Shown here in pieces: positions 1 through 7,981 of a stretch of 9,928 nucleotides of DNA. Where the stretch lies: contig CAYMRS010000069.1 in the NCBI GenBank assembly GCA_964392915.1, positions 1 through 9,928 of the forward strand. Reading direction: 5' to 3'. The stretch is from JAAYUK01 sp964392915. Lineage in GTDB: Bacteria; Nitrospirota; Thermodesulfovibrionia; Thermodesulfovibrionales; Dissulfurispiraceae. The position numbers and the translations under genes were made by a program. The notes beneath the pieces were generated by a model that saw only the letters and a list, made by a program, of their open reading frames with translations, had not been told where the DNA came from and did no database searches. The stretch's first letter is position 1. Every line of letters starts with the position of its first letter.

Positions 1-9
1 GGAGGTTCC

Positions 10-588
10 ATGAGCAACGGAGTGAAAACTACATTGATTATTGTCGGCGTGCTTGCTGTCCTCGGCATCGCGATTGGCGGCTGGTTTGTCGGCCAGTACA
101 ACACGGTGATTCAGATGGATGAAAAGGTAAAGGCTCAGTGGGCGCAGGTGGAAAACCAACTCAAGCGCCGGTACGACCTTATTCCGAACATCGTCGAGAC
201 AGTCAAGGGATATGCCGCGCATGAAAAGCAGCTTTTCGAGAATATCGCGCAGGCGCGCACGCAGTACTTCCAGGCAAAGACGCCGAAAGACAAGATCGCG
301 GCATCAAATGCCCTGGAGGGAGTACTTTCCCGGCTACTGGTGCTTCGTGAAGCATATCCGCAGCTGAAGGCGAACGAATCATTCCTGAAACTGCAGGATA
401 GTCTTGAGGGGACGGAAAACCGTATTGCGGTTGAGCGAAAACGGTATAACGAAGTAGCGCAGGAACTGAACACATATCGCCGCCAGTTCCCCGGCAGTCT
501 GATCGCCTCGATAGCGAACATCCCGGAAGCCGCATATTATGAAGTGCCGAAACAGGAACGGGAAACGCCGAAAGTCGATTTCAAGTAG
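10..588 (+). CDS. lemA: LemA family membrane protein
   Basis: 192-residue LemA-family protein, close to the usual family length of about 185-200. One N-terminal membrane helix (about residues 7-28) is followed by the family signature at residues 30-70: a YN..I..DEKV stretch, then WAQVENQLKRRYDLIPN (44-60) and VETVKGYA. A second conserved block at about 116-148 (YPQLKANESFLKLQDSLEGT, then ENRIAVERKRYNE) and the tail motif FPGSLIA (160-166) complete the fold, a long helical bundle. LemA proteins are membrane-anchored helical-bundle proteins; their biochemical role is unsettled. The ATG is preceded by GGAGG at positions 1-5 with a short 4-base spacer. LemA is often paired with a TPM-domain (YgcG-like) membrane protein; none follows here, and copA is next after 29 bases. 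Family assignment is secure; function is not. Confidence 0.95.
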   Translation: MSNGVKTTLIIVGVLAVLGIAIGGWFVGQYNTVIQMDEKVKAQWAQVENQLKRRYDLIPNIVETVKGYAAHEKQLFENIAQARTQYFQAKTPKDKIAASNALEGVLSRLLVLREAYPQLKANESFLKLQDSLEGTENRIAVERKRYNEVAQELNTYRRQFPGSLIASIANIPEAAYYEVPKQERETPKVDFK

Positions 589-604
589 ATGAGGAGTGAA
601 ATGC

Positions 605-609
605 GGAGG
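605..609 (+). promoter_or_regulatory. Shine-Dalgarno site supporting the upstream GTG start of copA
   Basis: GGAGG at 605-609 lies 8 bases before a GTG at 618 in the copA frame. The more conventional ATG at 714 has no comparable purine-rich site. The same site also precedes an ATG at 616 in another frame (spacing 6), so which start it serves is not settled. Confidence 0.5.
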
Positions 610-617
610 TTGGGGAT

Positions 618-3191
618 GTGTCGGAACGACTTTCTCGTTCGCGCTTCCCTGCTTCCGCGCTCTTTCCGCACAGTCACTCCGAAGCCGGAAATAGCTTCAG
701 AGCACAGAATGGCATGTCAGACAGCTTGCAAAAAATAGACCTCCCCATAACCGGCATGACCTGTGCTGCATGTTCCGCAGCGGTTGAGCGCGCGCTTAAA
801 AAAACAGACGGAATTGTTGATGCGTCGGTCAACCTGACTGCCGAACGGGCGGCGATAGAGTTCGGCAGCCCTGCTCGCATGCCGCCGCTCACCGGACTGA
901 TTGACATTATCAAAAGTGAGGGATACGGGGTTGCGACATCGCAGATGACCATTGCGGTTCAGGGCATGACCTGCGCCGCCTGCGTCGGGGCGGTTGAAAA
1001 AACGCTCGCAGAAATTTACGGGGTTCTCAGCGCGCAGGTCAACCTTGCGACAGAACAGGCAACAGTCGAGTATATTCCGACGCTCACCGGATTCAGCGAT
1101 TTTCGCAAAGCCGTCGAGGATGCCGGATACACAGCCGTTCGCATTACCCGGGGCTTTACCGATGAAGAGTCTGAGCGCAAAGAAAAGGAATACGCGGCAC
1201 TCAAAAGACACTTTATCATCAGCGCGCTCCTGACAGCACCGCTCATGATAATGAGCATGGCAATGCCGGAAGGCCGGCTTTTTGCTGCCGTCATGCTTCT
1301 GCTGGCAACGCCGGTGCAATTCTGGACCGGCATGCGCTTCCATGCCGCCGCATTCGCGGCTATCCGTCACGGATCCACCAACATGAACACGCTTATCAGC
1401 ATCGGCACGAATGCCGCGTACTTTTACAGCGTGTTTGCGACTGTTGCGCCGGATTTTTTCACGGCGCGGGGATTGCATCCCCACGTGTACTTCGAGACAT
1501 CAGCGATGATTATCACTCTCATCCTGCTCGGCAGACTGCTTGAGGCGCGGGCAAAAGGAAAAACCTCGGAAGCAATAAAAAAACTGGTCGGCCTCCAGCC
1601 AAAAACAGCCTGGGTTCTTCGCGGAGATGCCGAGCGGGAGGTGGAACTCGATGAGGTCGTTCTCGGAGATATCGTTGTCATTCGCCCCGGAGAGCGCATC
1701 CCGGTTGACGGTCTCATTGCAGACGGCTTCTCGACGGTCGACGAGTCGATGCTCACCGGCGAAAGCATTCCTGTCGATAAGTCTGCAGGCGATGCAGTCT
1801 ATGGCGGAACCATCAACGCCTCGGGCGGGTTCCGCTTCAGAACAACAAAGGTCGGCGCGGAGACGGTTCTCGCGCAAATAATACGCCTCGTGCAGCAGGC
1901 ACAGGGCAGCAAGGCCCCGATACAGCGCCTTGCTGATACCATCGCCGGCATATTCGTTCCTGTCGTCCTGATAATCGCCCTGTGCACGCTTGCTGCGTGG
2001 CTCATCTTCGGGAAAGAAAATGCGTTCACGCTTGCATTCATGAATTTTATCGCTGTCCTGATTATTGCATGTCCCTGCGCGCTCGGGCTTGCCACGCCAA
2101 CCGCAATCATGGTGGCAACCGGAAGGGGAGCTGAAAAAGGCATCCTGATTCGCGACGCAGAGGCGCTGGAACAGAGCCATCGGATCACGACTGTACTGCT
2201 CGACAAGACCGGCACGATAACGCAGGGAACGCCTGAGGTTATCGCCATCGAAGCGGTTCAGAACATCCCGGTCGGCAGCGGATTCACCATCACCCAACTC
2301 CTGGCGATTGCGGCCTCGGCGGAAAAACTCTCGGAGCATCCGCTCGGCAAAACGATTGTACGCAAGGCAGTTTCTGAGCATATCACAATCGCTGACGCAT
2401 TGACCTTTGAGGCCGTTTCGGGCGGCGGTGTCATCGCAACGGTGCCCTCCCTGAATGCCGAAATCCGGCCTCCCCTTTCAGTTCTCATCGGCACACAGCG
2501 CCTGTTACGGGCCCGCGGCGGCGGGTCTGTTGACGAGTTTGAACGCATCATCGCTGCAGGACCGCCATCCGGCAGTCCTGTCTGCATGGCTGTCAATAAT
2601 CAGGCAGCCGGGGTATTTTTCTGTGCGGATACGGTGAAGCCGGATTCTGCCGCAGCCATCGGCCGTCTGCGCGAACTCGGCATAGAGGTTGTCATGGTGA
2701 CCGGCGATACTGCCCGCGCCGCCGGGGAGATTGCCGCTGCAGTGGGCATTACGCGTGTCTTTTCTGATGTGCTCCCGGCCATGAAGGCTGATATCGTCCG
2801 TCAACTGAAGTCGGAAGGAAAAGTAGTAGCCATGGTCGGCGACGGCATTAACGACGCGCCGTCCCTCGCCGAGGCTGACGTCGGCATGGCCATTGGGACC
2901 GGAGTCGATGTTGCCATCGAAGCAGCGGACATCACGCTCATGAAGGGCAGTCTGATGGCTGTTGCCGACACCATCAGGCTCAGCCGCCTTACCATGCGCA
3001 CTGTCAGGCAGAATCTTTTCTGGGCTTTCTTTTATAATGTAGTGGGCATCCCCATAGCTGCAGGCATGTTATATATATGGGGCGGTCCTTTGCTGAATCC
3101 GATGATAGCTTCGGCTGCCATGTCGTTCAGCTCGGTTTCAGTTGTGACCAATTCGCTCAGACTCAGGAAAAAAGCACTGGACACCCATTGA
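618..3191 (+). CDS. copA: Copper-exporting P1B-type ATPase with two heavy-metal-binding domains
   Basis: ATP-driven Cu(I) export across the inner membrane. Numbered from GTG 618 (857 residues): two N-terminal HMA domains with GMTCAAC metal sites at Cys49/Cys52 and Cys119/Cys122; membrane helices from about 198; actuator-domain TGES at 380-383; transmembrane CPC at 485-487; phosphorylation site DKTGT with Asp529; nucleotide-binding SEHPLG with His574-Pro575; hinge GDGIND at 741-746; and the Cu(I)-type residues Tyr806-Asn807 and Met835/Ser839 in the last helices. CPC plus YN plus MSFSS is the known P1B-1 copper signature, so Cu(I) rather than Zn/Cd/Pb is expected. Start: GTG 618 has GGAGG 8 bases upstream. 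ATG 714 (residue 33) puts the first HMA domain at the usual distance from the N-terminus but lacks a clear ribosome site. The 32 extra residues resemble no domain I know and contain His-Ser-His-Ser. The gene ends 1 base before rnj. No CueR, CsoR or copper chaperone gene is adjacent. Confidence 0.96.
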   Translation: MSERLSRSRFPASALFPHSHSEAGNSFRAQNGMSDSLQKIDLPITGMTCAACSAAVERALKKTDGIVDASVNLTAERAAIEFGSPARMPPLTGLIDIIKSEGYGVATSQMTIAVQGMTCAACVGAVEKTLAEIYGVLSAQVNLATEQATVEYIPTLTGFSDFRKAVEDAGYTAVRITRGFTDEESERKEKEYAALKRHFIISALLTAPLMIMSMAMPEGRLFAAVMLLLATPVQFWTGMRFHAAAFAAIRHGSTNMNTLISIGTNAAYFYSVFATVAPDFFTARGLHPHVYFETSAMIITLILLGRLLEARAKGKTSEAIKKLVGLQPKTAWVLRGDAEREVELDEVVLGDIVVIRPGERIPVDGLIADGFSTVDESMLTGESIPVDKSAGDAVYGGTINASGGFRFRTTKVGAETVLAQIIRLVQQAQGSKAPIQRLADTIAGIFVPVVLIIALCTLAAWLIFGKENAFTLAFMNFIAVLIIACPCALGLATPTAIMVATGRGAEKGILIRDAEALEQSHRITTVLLDKTGTITQGTPEVIAIEAVQNIPVGSGFTITQLLAIAASAEKLSEHPLGKTIVRKAVSEHITIADALTFEAVSGGGVIATVPSLNAEIRPPLSVLIGTQRLLRARGGGSVDEFERIIAAGPPSGSPVCMAVNNQAAGVFFCADTVKPDSAAAIGRLRELGIEVVMVTGDTARAAGEIAAAVGITRVFSDVLPAMKADIVRQLKSEGKVVAMVGDGINDAPSLAEADVGMAIGTGVDVAIEAADITLMKGSLMAVADTIRLSRLTMRTVRQNLFWAFFYNVVGIPIAAGMLYIWGGPLLNPMIASAAMSFSSVSVVTNSLRLRKKALDTH
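677..702 (+). other. Hairpin near the start of copA
   Basis: CTCCGAAGC (677-685) can pair with GCTTCAGAG (694-702) across an 8-base loop, giving a 9-position stem with one mismatch. It ends 11 bases before the alternative copA ATG at 714. If translation begins at 714 it would be an untranslated leader element; if it begins at 618 it lies within the coding sequence. No T-tract follows, so it is not an intrinsic terminator. Function is unknown and chance is possible. Confidence 0.35.
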
Positions 3192-3192
3192 A

Positions 3193-4884
3193 ATGAATCA
3201 GACAGATTCCGCACATCAGACAAATCAGGCACCTCGCCTCTCTGTCATTCCTCTTGGAGGGGTGGAAGAGATTGGCGGTCTGAATATGACAGTCTTTGAG
3301 TACGGCGATGACATGATTGTTGTTGATGCGGGACTGATGTTTCCCGATGAAGACATGCTCGGCGTGGACTTTGTAATTCCCGATCTGACCTATATCCTCG
3401 AAAACCGGGATAGGCTTCGCGGCATTATCCTTACCCATGGGCACGAAGATCACACCGGGGCACTCCCGTTTCTGCTCATGACACTGCCGGTCCCGGTATA
3501 CGGCACCCCCCTGACGCTCGCTCTCGTTCAGCAAAAACTCAGGGAATACAACCTCAATGATGTAGAACTTGTTGACGTGAAGCCCCGCGACGTTATAACG
3601 CTCGGTTCATTCACCATTGAGTTCATCCGTGTCACACACAGCATTGTCGACGGGGTTGCCCTCGGCATCAAGACACCGCTCGGGAGCATCATCCACACGG
3701 GAGACTTTAAGCTTGACCCCACCCCGGTGGATGGCGAACTCATGGATTTTCATACCTTCTCCCGCTACGGAGAAGAAGGCACTCTCCTCCTGCTTTCCGA
3801 CAGCACAAACGCCGGAAAGGGCGGATTTACCTTTTCAGAAAAAGAGGTTCGACGCGCCTTTGAGGATATTCTGGCAAAAAAACATGGCCGGATTATCATT
3901 GCAACCTTTGCATCGAACATCCACCGCGTTCAGCAGGTGGTCGACGTTGCCGTGCAGTTTGGACGCAAGGTTTTCATGTGCGGCAGAAGCATGGTTTCAA
4001 ACGCCCAGACTGCGCTTGAACTTGGCTATCTGAAGATACCGGAAAAAACCTGGCTGACGATGGATCGGTTAAAAGATATGCCTGACAATGAAGTGGTCAT
4101 TCTCACCACCGGCAGTCAGGGCGAACCGATGAGCGTGCTCTCCCGCATCGCCACCGACGAGCACAAACAGATCTCCATCCGGGAAGGCGACACGGTAATA
4201 CTCTCTGCAAAGATGATCCCGGGCAATGAACGTTCCATCGGAAGAATCATCAACCATCTCATGATGCGCGGCGCTGATGTGAAATACGAAAAGACCTCTG
4301 AAATCCATGTCTCGGGGCATGCGTCCAAGGAAGAACTGAAGCTGATGATGAACATCGTGCGCCCACGCTACTTTGTGCCGATTCATGGAGAATATCGCCA
4401 CCTCAGTCAACATGCGCGCCTTGCCGAGAAATCCGGCATTCCAAAAGAGAACATTTTCATCCTTGGCAATGGGTCCGTCCTGGAACTCTCGGGAAACAGT
4501 CCTTCACTGGCCGGCAAGGTGCATGCAGGACGAATATTTATCGATGGGAAGGACGCGCCACGTGTCGAGGATATCGTTTTGCGCGACCGCCGCAGGCTGG
4601 GTCATGACGGCATCGTCATTGTGCTTGTAGGGCTCGAAAAGGATTCGCGGCAAGTTATCATTGGCCCTGAAATCATATCCCGCGGCTTTGTCTTTGAAGA
4701 CGTTTCGCAGGATATCATCAACGAGGTGCGCGACCTGATGATGCAGACCATCATGTCCGTTGAGGAGGACGTCATTGCCGATGTCAACCTGCTCCAGGCG
4801 AAACTCCGTGCCCGGCTCAAGAAATATCTGCGCGATTCCATGGATCGCTATCCGATGATTATGCCGATTATTCTGGAAGTGTAA
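3193..4884 (+). CDS. rnj: Ribonuclease J (metallo-beta-lactamase/beta-CASP nuclease)
   Basis: 563-residue RNase J, near the usual length of about 555. RNase J enzymes degrade and mature RNA in the cytoplasm with 5'-to-3' exonuclease and endonuclease activity using two zinc ions. The metallo-beta-lactamase motif HGHEDH is at 82-87, with further predicted metal ligands His149 and Asp171 (HTGDFK). The beta-CASP insert begins around SDST (202-205) and includes the TTGSQGEP loop (305-312) and SGHAS (374-378, His376). PIHGE (His398) closes the catalytic core. An RMMBL-like segment and a C-terminal domain (about 450-563) follow, with conserved GPEIISRGFV at 491-500. The ATG lies one base after the copA stop, with only a weak AGGAA far upstream, so translation is probably coupled to copA. 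Whether the organism also has RNase E cannot be seen here. Confidence 0.96.
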   Translation: MNQTDSAHQTNQAPRLSVIPLGGVEEIGGLNMTVFEYGDDMIVVDAGLMFPDEDMLGVDFVIPDLTYILENRDRLRGIILTHGHEDHTGALPFLLMTLPVPVYGTPLTLALVQQKLREYNLNDVELVDVKPRDVITLGSFTIEFIRVTHSIVDGVALGIKTPLGSIIHTGDFKLDPTPVDGELMDFHTFSRYGEEGTLLLLSDSTNAGKGGFTFSEKEVRRAFEDILAKKHGRIIIATFASNIHRVQQVVDVAVQFGRKVFMCGRSMVSNAQTALELGYLKIPEKTWLTMDRLKDMPDNEVVILTTGSQGEPMSVLSRIATDEHKQISIREGDTVILSAKMIPGNERSIGRIINHLMMRGADVKYEKTSEIHVSGHASKEELKLMMNIVRPRYFVPIHGEYRHLSQHARLAEKSGIPKENIFILGNGSVLELSGNSPSLAGKVHAGRIFIDGKDAPRVEDIVLRDRRRLGHDGIVIVLVGLEKDSRQVIIGPEIISRGFVFEDVSQDIINEVRDLMMQTIMSVEEDVIADVNLLQAKLRARLKKYLRDSMDRYPMIMPIILEV

Positions 4885-4993
4885 CGCACGGAAGCAGAGA
4901 AACGCTAAAGAACGGAAAATGTGAAGTGCAAAAGGCGGCACGATGGAAGTTGCCCTCCGGTCTTCTGAGGTTCCTCTCTTCCTTCCCAATATT

Positions 4994-5000
4994 AAAGGAG
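4994..5000 (+). promoter_or_regulatory. Shine-Dalgarno site of uppP
   Basis: AAAGGAG ends 7 bases before the ATG at 5008, a strong, well-placed ribosome site that fixes the uppP start. The rest of the 123-base gap after rnj shows no clear sigma-70 promoter or terminator. Confidence 0.75.
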
Positions 5001-5007
5001 ATTTCTC

Positions 5008-5784
5008 ATGTCAAACGAATTGGTTCAGGCCATTATTCTCGGCCTGCTTCAGGGGATAACAGAGTTTTTCCCGATCAGCAGCACAGCGCATCTCATCCTG
5101 ATGCCGTGGCTGTTCGGCTGGTCCGGGCAGGTCGACACCCTTACGTTCAATGTTGCCTTGCATGGAGGGACACTTCTTGCATTGCTTGTCTGTTTTTACC
5201 GTGACTGGATTGACATGTTGCTGCACGACCGCAAAATGCTGTTCACCATTCTTGCGGCAATTGTACCAGCAGGGGTTGCCGGAATTCTGTTTCATGACGC
5301 AATCGAGCATGAGCTCAGACACCCGCTTGTCATTGCTGCTTCACTCATCGTCTTCGGCGGGCTTATGCTGGTTGCAGAGCGTGCAGGCAAGCAGGCAAAG
5401 CGAAAGGTTTCATTTCTTGACGCCATGCTCATCGGCTGCGCTCAGGCCATTGCTCTCATTCCAGGAGTGTCCCGTTCCGGCATCACCATCACCGCAGGAC
5501 TCTTTAAGAATCTGAAACGCGAAACCGCGGCGCGATTTTCATTTCTGCTCTCAACGCCGATCATCGGCGGTGCAACGCTGCTGGAATGCAAAAAACTTTT
5601 TAAAACACCGGGAGACTATCAGCTTGACCTGTTTGCTGCGGGTTTTATCGCTGCCTTCATTTCGGGAATCTTCGCCATAAAATTTTTAATGGCCTATCTG
5701 AAAAAACATCCCCTGAACGCTTTTGCCTACTATCGTTTTGTCCTGGCCGGCGGTATACTAATCCTGTACTTTACCCGGATATAG
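5008..5784 (+). CDS. uppP: Undecaprenyl-diphosphatase (UppP/BacA)
   Basis: 258-residue polytopic inner-membrane enzyme that dephosphorylates undecaprenyl diphosphate to the monophosphate. This regenerates the lipid carrier for peptidoglycan and surface polysaccharide synthesis, and overexpression in other bacteria gives bacitracin resistance. Both family signatures are present: QGITEFFPISSTAH at 15-28 (Glu19, Ser25 and His28 correspond to predicted active-site residues) and PGVSRSG at 152-158 (Arg156). Gln15 stands where the E. coli enzyme has the first Glu of its EGLTEF motif; from memory, Gln is a common variant here, so I do not read it as inactivating. Several hydrophobic helices span the rest (about 45-64, 78-95, 107-123, 180-195, 207-229, 243-255). 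The start is set by AAAGGAG 7 bases upstream. The stop TAG is immediately followed by the ftsK ATG, so the two genes are almost certainly co-transcribed. Confidence 0.96.
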   Translation: MSNELVQAIILGLLQGITEFFPISSTAHLILMPWLFGWSGQVDTLTFNVALHGGTLLALLVCFYRDWIDMLLHDRKMLFTILAAIVPAGVAGILFHDAIEHELRHPLVIAASLIVFGGLMLVAERAGKQAKRKVSFLDAMLIGCAQAIALIPGVSRSGITITAGLFKNLKRETAARFSFLLSTPIIGGATLLECKKLFKTPGDYQLDLFAAGFIAAFISGIFAIKFLMAYLKKHPLNAFAYYRFVLAGGILILYFTRI

Positions 5785-7878
5785 ATGAATACCCAGCAGA
5801 CACCACAGAACCGCAGCCGCACCATGGAAGTGCTCGGGATTCTGGCAATCCTGCTCGGCATATTTCTGTCTATCTGTCTGCTCTCGTATAATCAGTGGGA
5901 CCCGTCGCTCTTTACTTACACAAAGACTGCGCCGTCAAACTATGGAGGCATTGCCGGCGCCTATATTGCCGACATTTTCTACTCCCTGATCGGGGCGGCA
6001 AGTCTCGCAATCCCTATTGTGCTGCTCGCCTACGGGGTGCGAAGAATTCTTGGCAAAGAGCGCAATCGCATCCACATCGCGGGAGCACTCATTGTTTTGC
6101 TTGCTCTTGCCTTCCTGCTTGAACTCATCGGAGAGCGCATTCCATTCCCGATCGCTCATGCCGGAGGAGCTGCCGGTACGCTTATTATCAGGCCTCTGGA
6201 ACGTCTCGTTTCCCCGGTGGGGGCATATCTTGTTACTTTTGCTGTTATGCTGATAGGAATTGTCCTTGCAAGCCCTGTTTCGCCGTTTGAGCGGCTGTTC
6301 AAAAAGCATGAACCGAAGACTCCGGCCATGCCTTCCAACACAACGTATGAAGGGAATGTGCCTTTTGAGGTACATGATGACGATGAACAGCACCGTCCGC
6401 AGCCGCTTCTCAACCGCCTGCGCAGGACGCGCGAGCGAAAAACAGCGGAACCGGAGCCGTTTCCGCCGCTGCCTGCCGCCGACCTCGGTGATTATGAATT
6501 ACCGCGTCTCGACTTCCTGTTGCATGCAGATGCCATCACAGGTCCGTCACGTGAGGAGATGAACGCATCCGGCAGCGGACTCGAAAAAAAGCTTGCCGAT
6601 TTCGGGGTCAGCGGAAAGATCCGTCAGGCGCATCCCGGCCCGATTGTCACCATGTTCGAGTTCGAGCCGGCGCCGGGAGTCAAGATCAATCGTATCGTTT
6701 CGCTCTCTGACGATCTCGCTCTTTCGCTGCGCGCGCCGAGCATTCGCGTCTATCCGATACCCGGAAAGGCGACCATCGGCATCGAAGTGCCGAACCGCGA
6801 GCGGGCAACCGTCGCGCTGCGGGACATCCTCGCTTCCGAGCAATTCCAGAAGAGCCCTTCCCTGCTGACGCTTGCCCTTGGCAAGGACATCTCCGGCAAT
6901 CCGGTTGTGACCGACCTCGCAAAAATGCCGCACCTGCTTGTTGCCGGAGCGACCGGTTCGGGGAAGAGCATATCAATCAATACCATGATTGCAAGCATTC
7001 TCTATAAAGCGTCTCCCCGACAGGTGCAGATGCTGATGATCGACCCCAAGCTGCTCGAACTTTCGGTCTACGGAGGCATTCCGCATCTTATCTCCCCGGT
7101 TATCACCGACCCGAAAGGCGCGTCAGAAGCCCTCAAAAAGATGGTTTTTGAAATGGAACGCCGCTACCGTGTGCTTGCCGTGAAGGGCGCGCGCAATATT
7201 GATACTTTCAACCGGCAGGTCTCGCCGGAAGAGCGTCTGCCGTATATTGTCGTATTCATTGATGAGCTTGCCGATCTTATGTTCACCGCTCCGGCTGATG
7301 TCGAGACCGCAATTACCCGACTCGCGCAGATGGCCCGCGCCTGCGGCATCCACCTAATCCTGGCAACCCAGAGGCCTTCGGTGGATGTTATCACCGGCAT
7401 CATAAAGGCGAACTTCCCGGCCCGCATTTCATTTCAGGTCACCACCAGAATCGACTCACGGACGATTCTCGACAGTCAGGGCGCTGAACAGCTGCTCGGC
7501 ATGGGTGACATGCTCTTCATGGTCCCCGGCGTTCGCCTGACGCGCATTCACGGCGCCTTTGTGAGCGAAAATGAAATCAGGAAAATGACCGATTTCATTA
7601 GAGGTCAGGGGGCGCCTGACTACAGTTCCTTTGAATCAATGGCAGTGCTTGAGGAGCGTATGCGTGAGGACGCGTCCGCCGATGAACGCGATGAAATGTA
7701 CCAGAAAGTCGTTGATTTCGCGGAACAGGCGGGGGAAGTCTCGATATCTTCAATCCAGCGCCGCTTCAAAATCGGCTATAACCGGGCGGCGGTTGTCATG
7801 GAGCAACTTGAGCAGGACGGGTTCGTCGGACCGCCGAAAGGCGCCGGCAAGCCGAGGGACTTTCTCAGGAGACGATAA
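5785..7878 (+). CDS. ftsK: DNA translocase FtsK/SpoIIIE
   Basis: 697-residue septum-localised DNA pump that moves chromosome ends across the closing division site and, in species with XerCD/dif, activates dimer resolution. The N-terminal membrane domain has about four helices (residues 15-33, 62-84, 98-114, 145-163). A short charged and proline-rich linker runs to about 240 with an acidic patch at 197-201. The alpha/RecA-like motor follows, with Walker A GATGSGKS at 388-395, Walker B VVFIDELADL (489-498, Asp493-Glu494), and conserved QRPSVDVITG at 529-538. The winged-helix gamma domain (about 637-690) reads SISSIQRRFKIGYNRAA, the pattern that in known FtsK proteins recognises KOPS-type orientation sequences. 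The total is shorter than E. coli FtsK (over 1300 residues) because the linker is short, which is ordinary for SpoIIIE-like members. The start abuts the uppP stop with no good ribosome site, suggesting translational coupling. Confidence 0.97.
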   Translation: MNTQQTPQNRSRTMEVLGILAILLGIFLSICLLSYNQWDPSLFTYTKTAPSNYGGIAGAYIADIFYSLIGAASLAIPIVLLAYGVRRILGKERNRIHIAGALIVLLALAFLLELIGERIPFPIAHAGGAAGTLIIRPLERLVSPVGAYLVTFAVMLIGIVLASPVSPFERLFKKHEPKTPAMPSNTTYEGNVPFEVHDDDEQHRPQPLLNRLRRTRERKTAEPEPFPPLPAADLGDYELPRLDFLLHADAITGPSREEMNASGSGLEKKLADFGVSGKIRQAHPGPIVTMFEFEPAPGVKINRIVSLSDDLALSLRAPSIRVYPIPGKATIGIEVPNRERATVALRDILASEQFQKSPSLLTLALGKDISGNPVVTDLAKMPHLLVAGATGSGKSISINTMIASILYKASPRQVQMLMIDPKLLELSVYGGIPHLISPVITDPKGASEALKKMVFEMERRYRVLAVKGARNIDTFNRQVSPEERLPYIVVFIDELADLMFTAPADVETAITRLAQMARACGIHLILATQRPSVDVITGIIKANFPARISFQVTTRIDSRTILDSQGAEQLLGMGDMLFMVPGVRLTRIHGAFVSENEIRKMTDFIRGQGAPDYSSFESMAVLEERMREDASADERDEMYQKVVDFAEQAGEVSISSIQRRFKIGYNRAAVVMEQLEQDGFVGPPKGAGKPRDFLRRR

Positions 7879-7981
7879 TACCGAACTCGCGGAGCAACGC
7901 GATCGGCGCAGTCATTCAGACAGTTGTGGCTGTACTTTTTTTATACGCTTATAGAGAGAAAACTTATCGGGGGGTCAACAC

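Noticed and set aside
714..1140. Repeat within copA (two GMTCAAC blocks) considered as a recent duplication
   Set aside because: The two metal-binding domains differ widely outside the motif; tandem HMA domains are normal for CopA.
1500..2381. 293-codon minus-strand open frame antisense to copA (and a 255-codon one at 717-1484)
   Set aside because: They lie wholly opposite conserved copA motifs, show the Arg/Asp/Cys-rich composition of antisense shadows, have no recognisable domain and no separate ribosome site.
5050..5094. Gln15 in UppP where the E. coli enzyme has Glu, considered as an inactivating change
   Set aside because: The core TEF, SST and H residues and PGVSRSG are intact, and Gln at this position is common in the family as I recall it.
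7918..7942. Possible intrinsic terminator after ftsK (ACAG/CTGT stem then a T-tract)
   Set aside because: Stem is only four pairs with low GC and needs a bulge to extend; too weak to call.
7924..7955. Possible lolA promoter (TTGTGG with TATAGA)
   Set aside because: The spacing is 20 bases and no alternative pair gives good matches at 16-18 bases.
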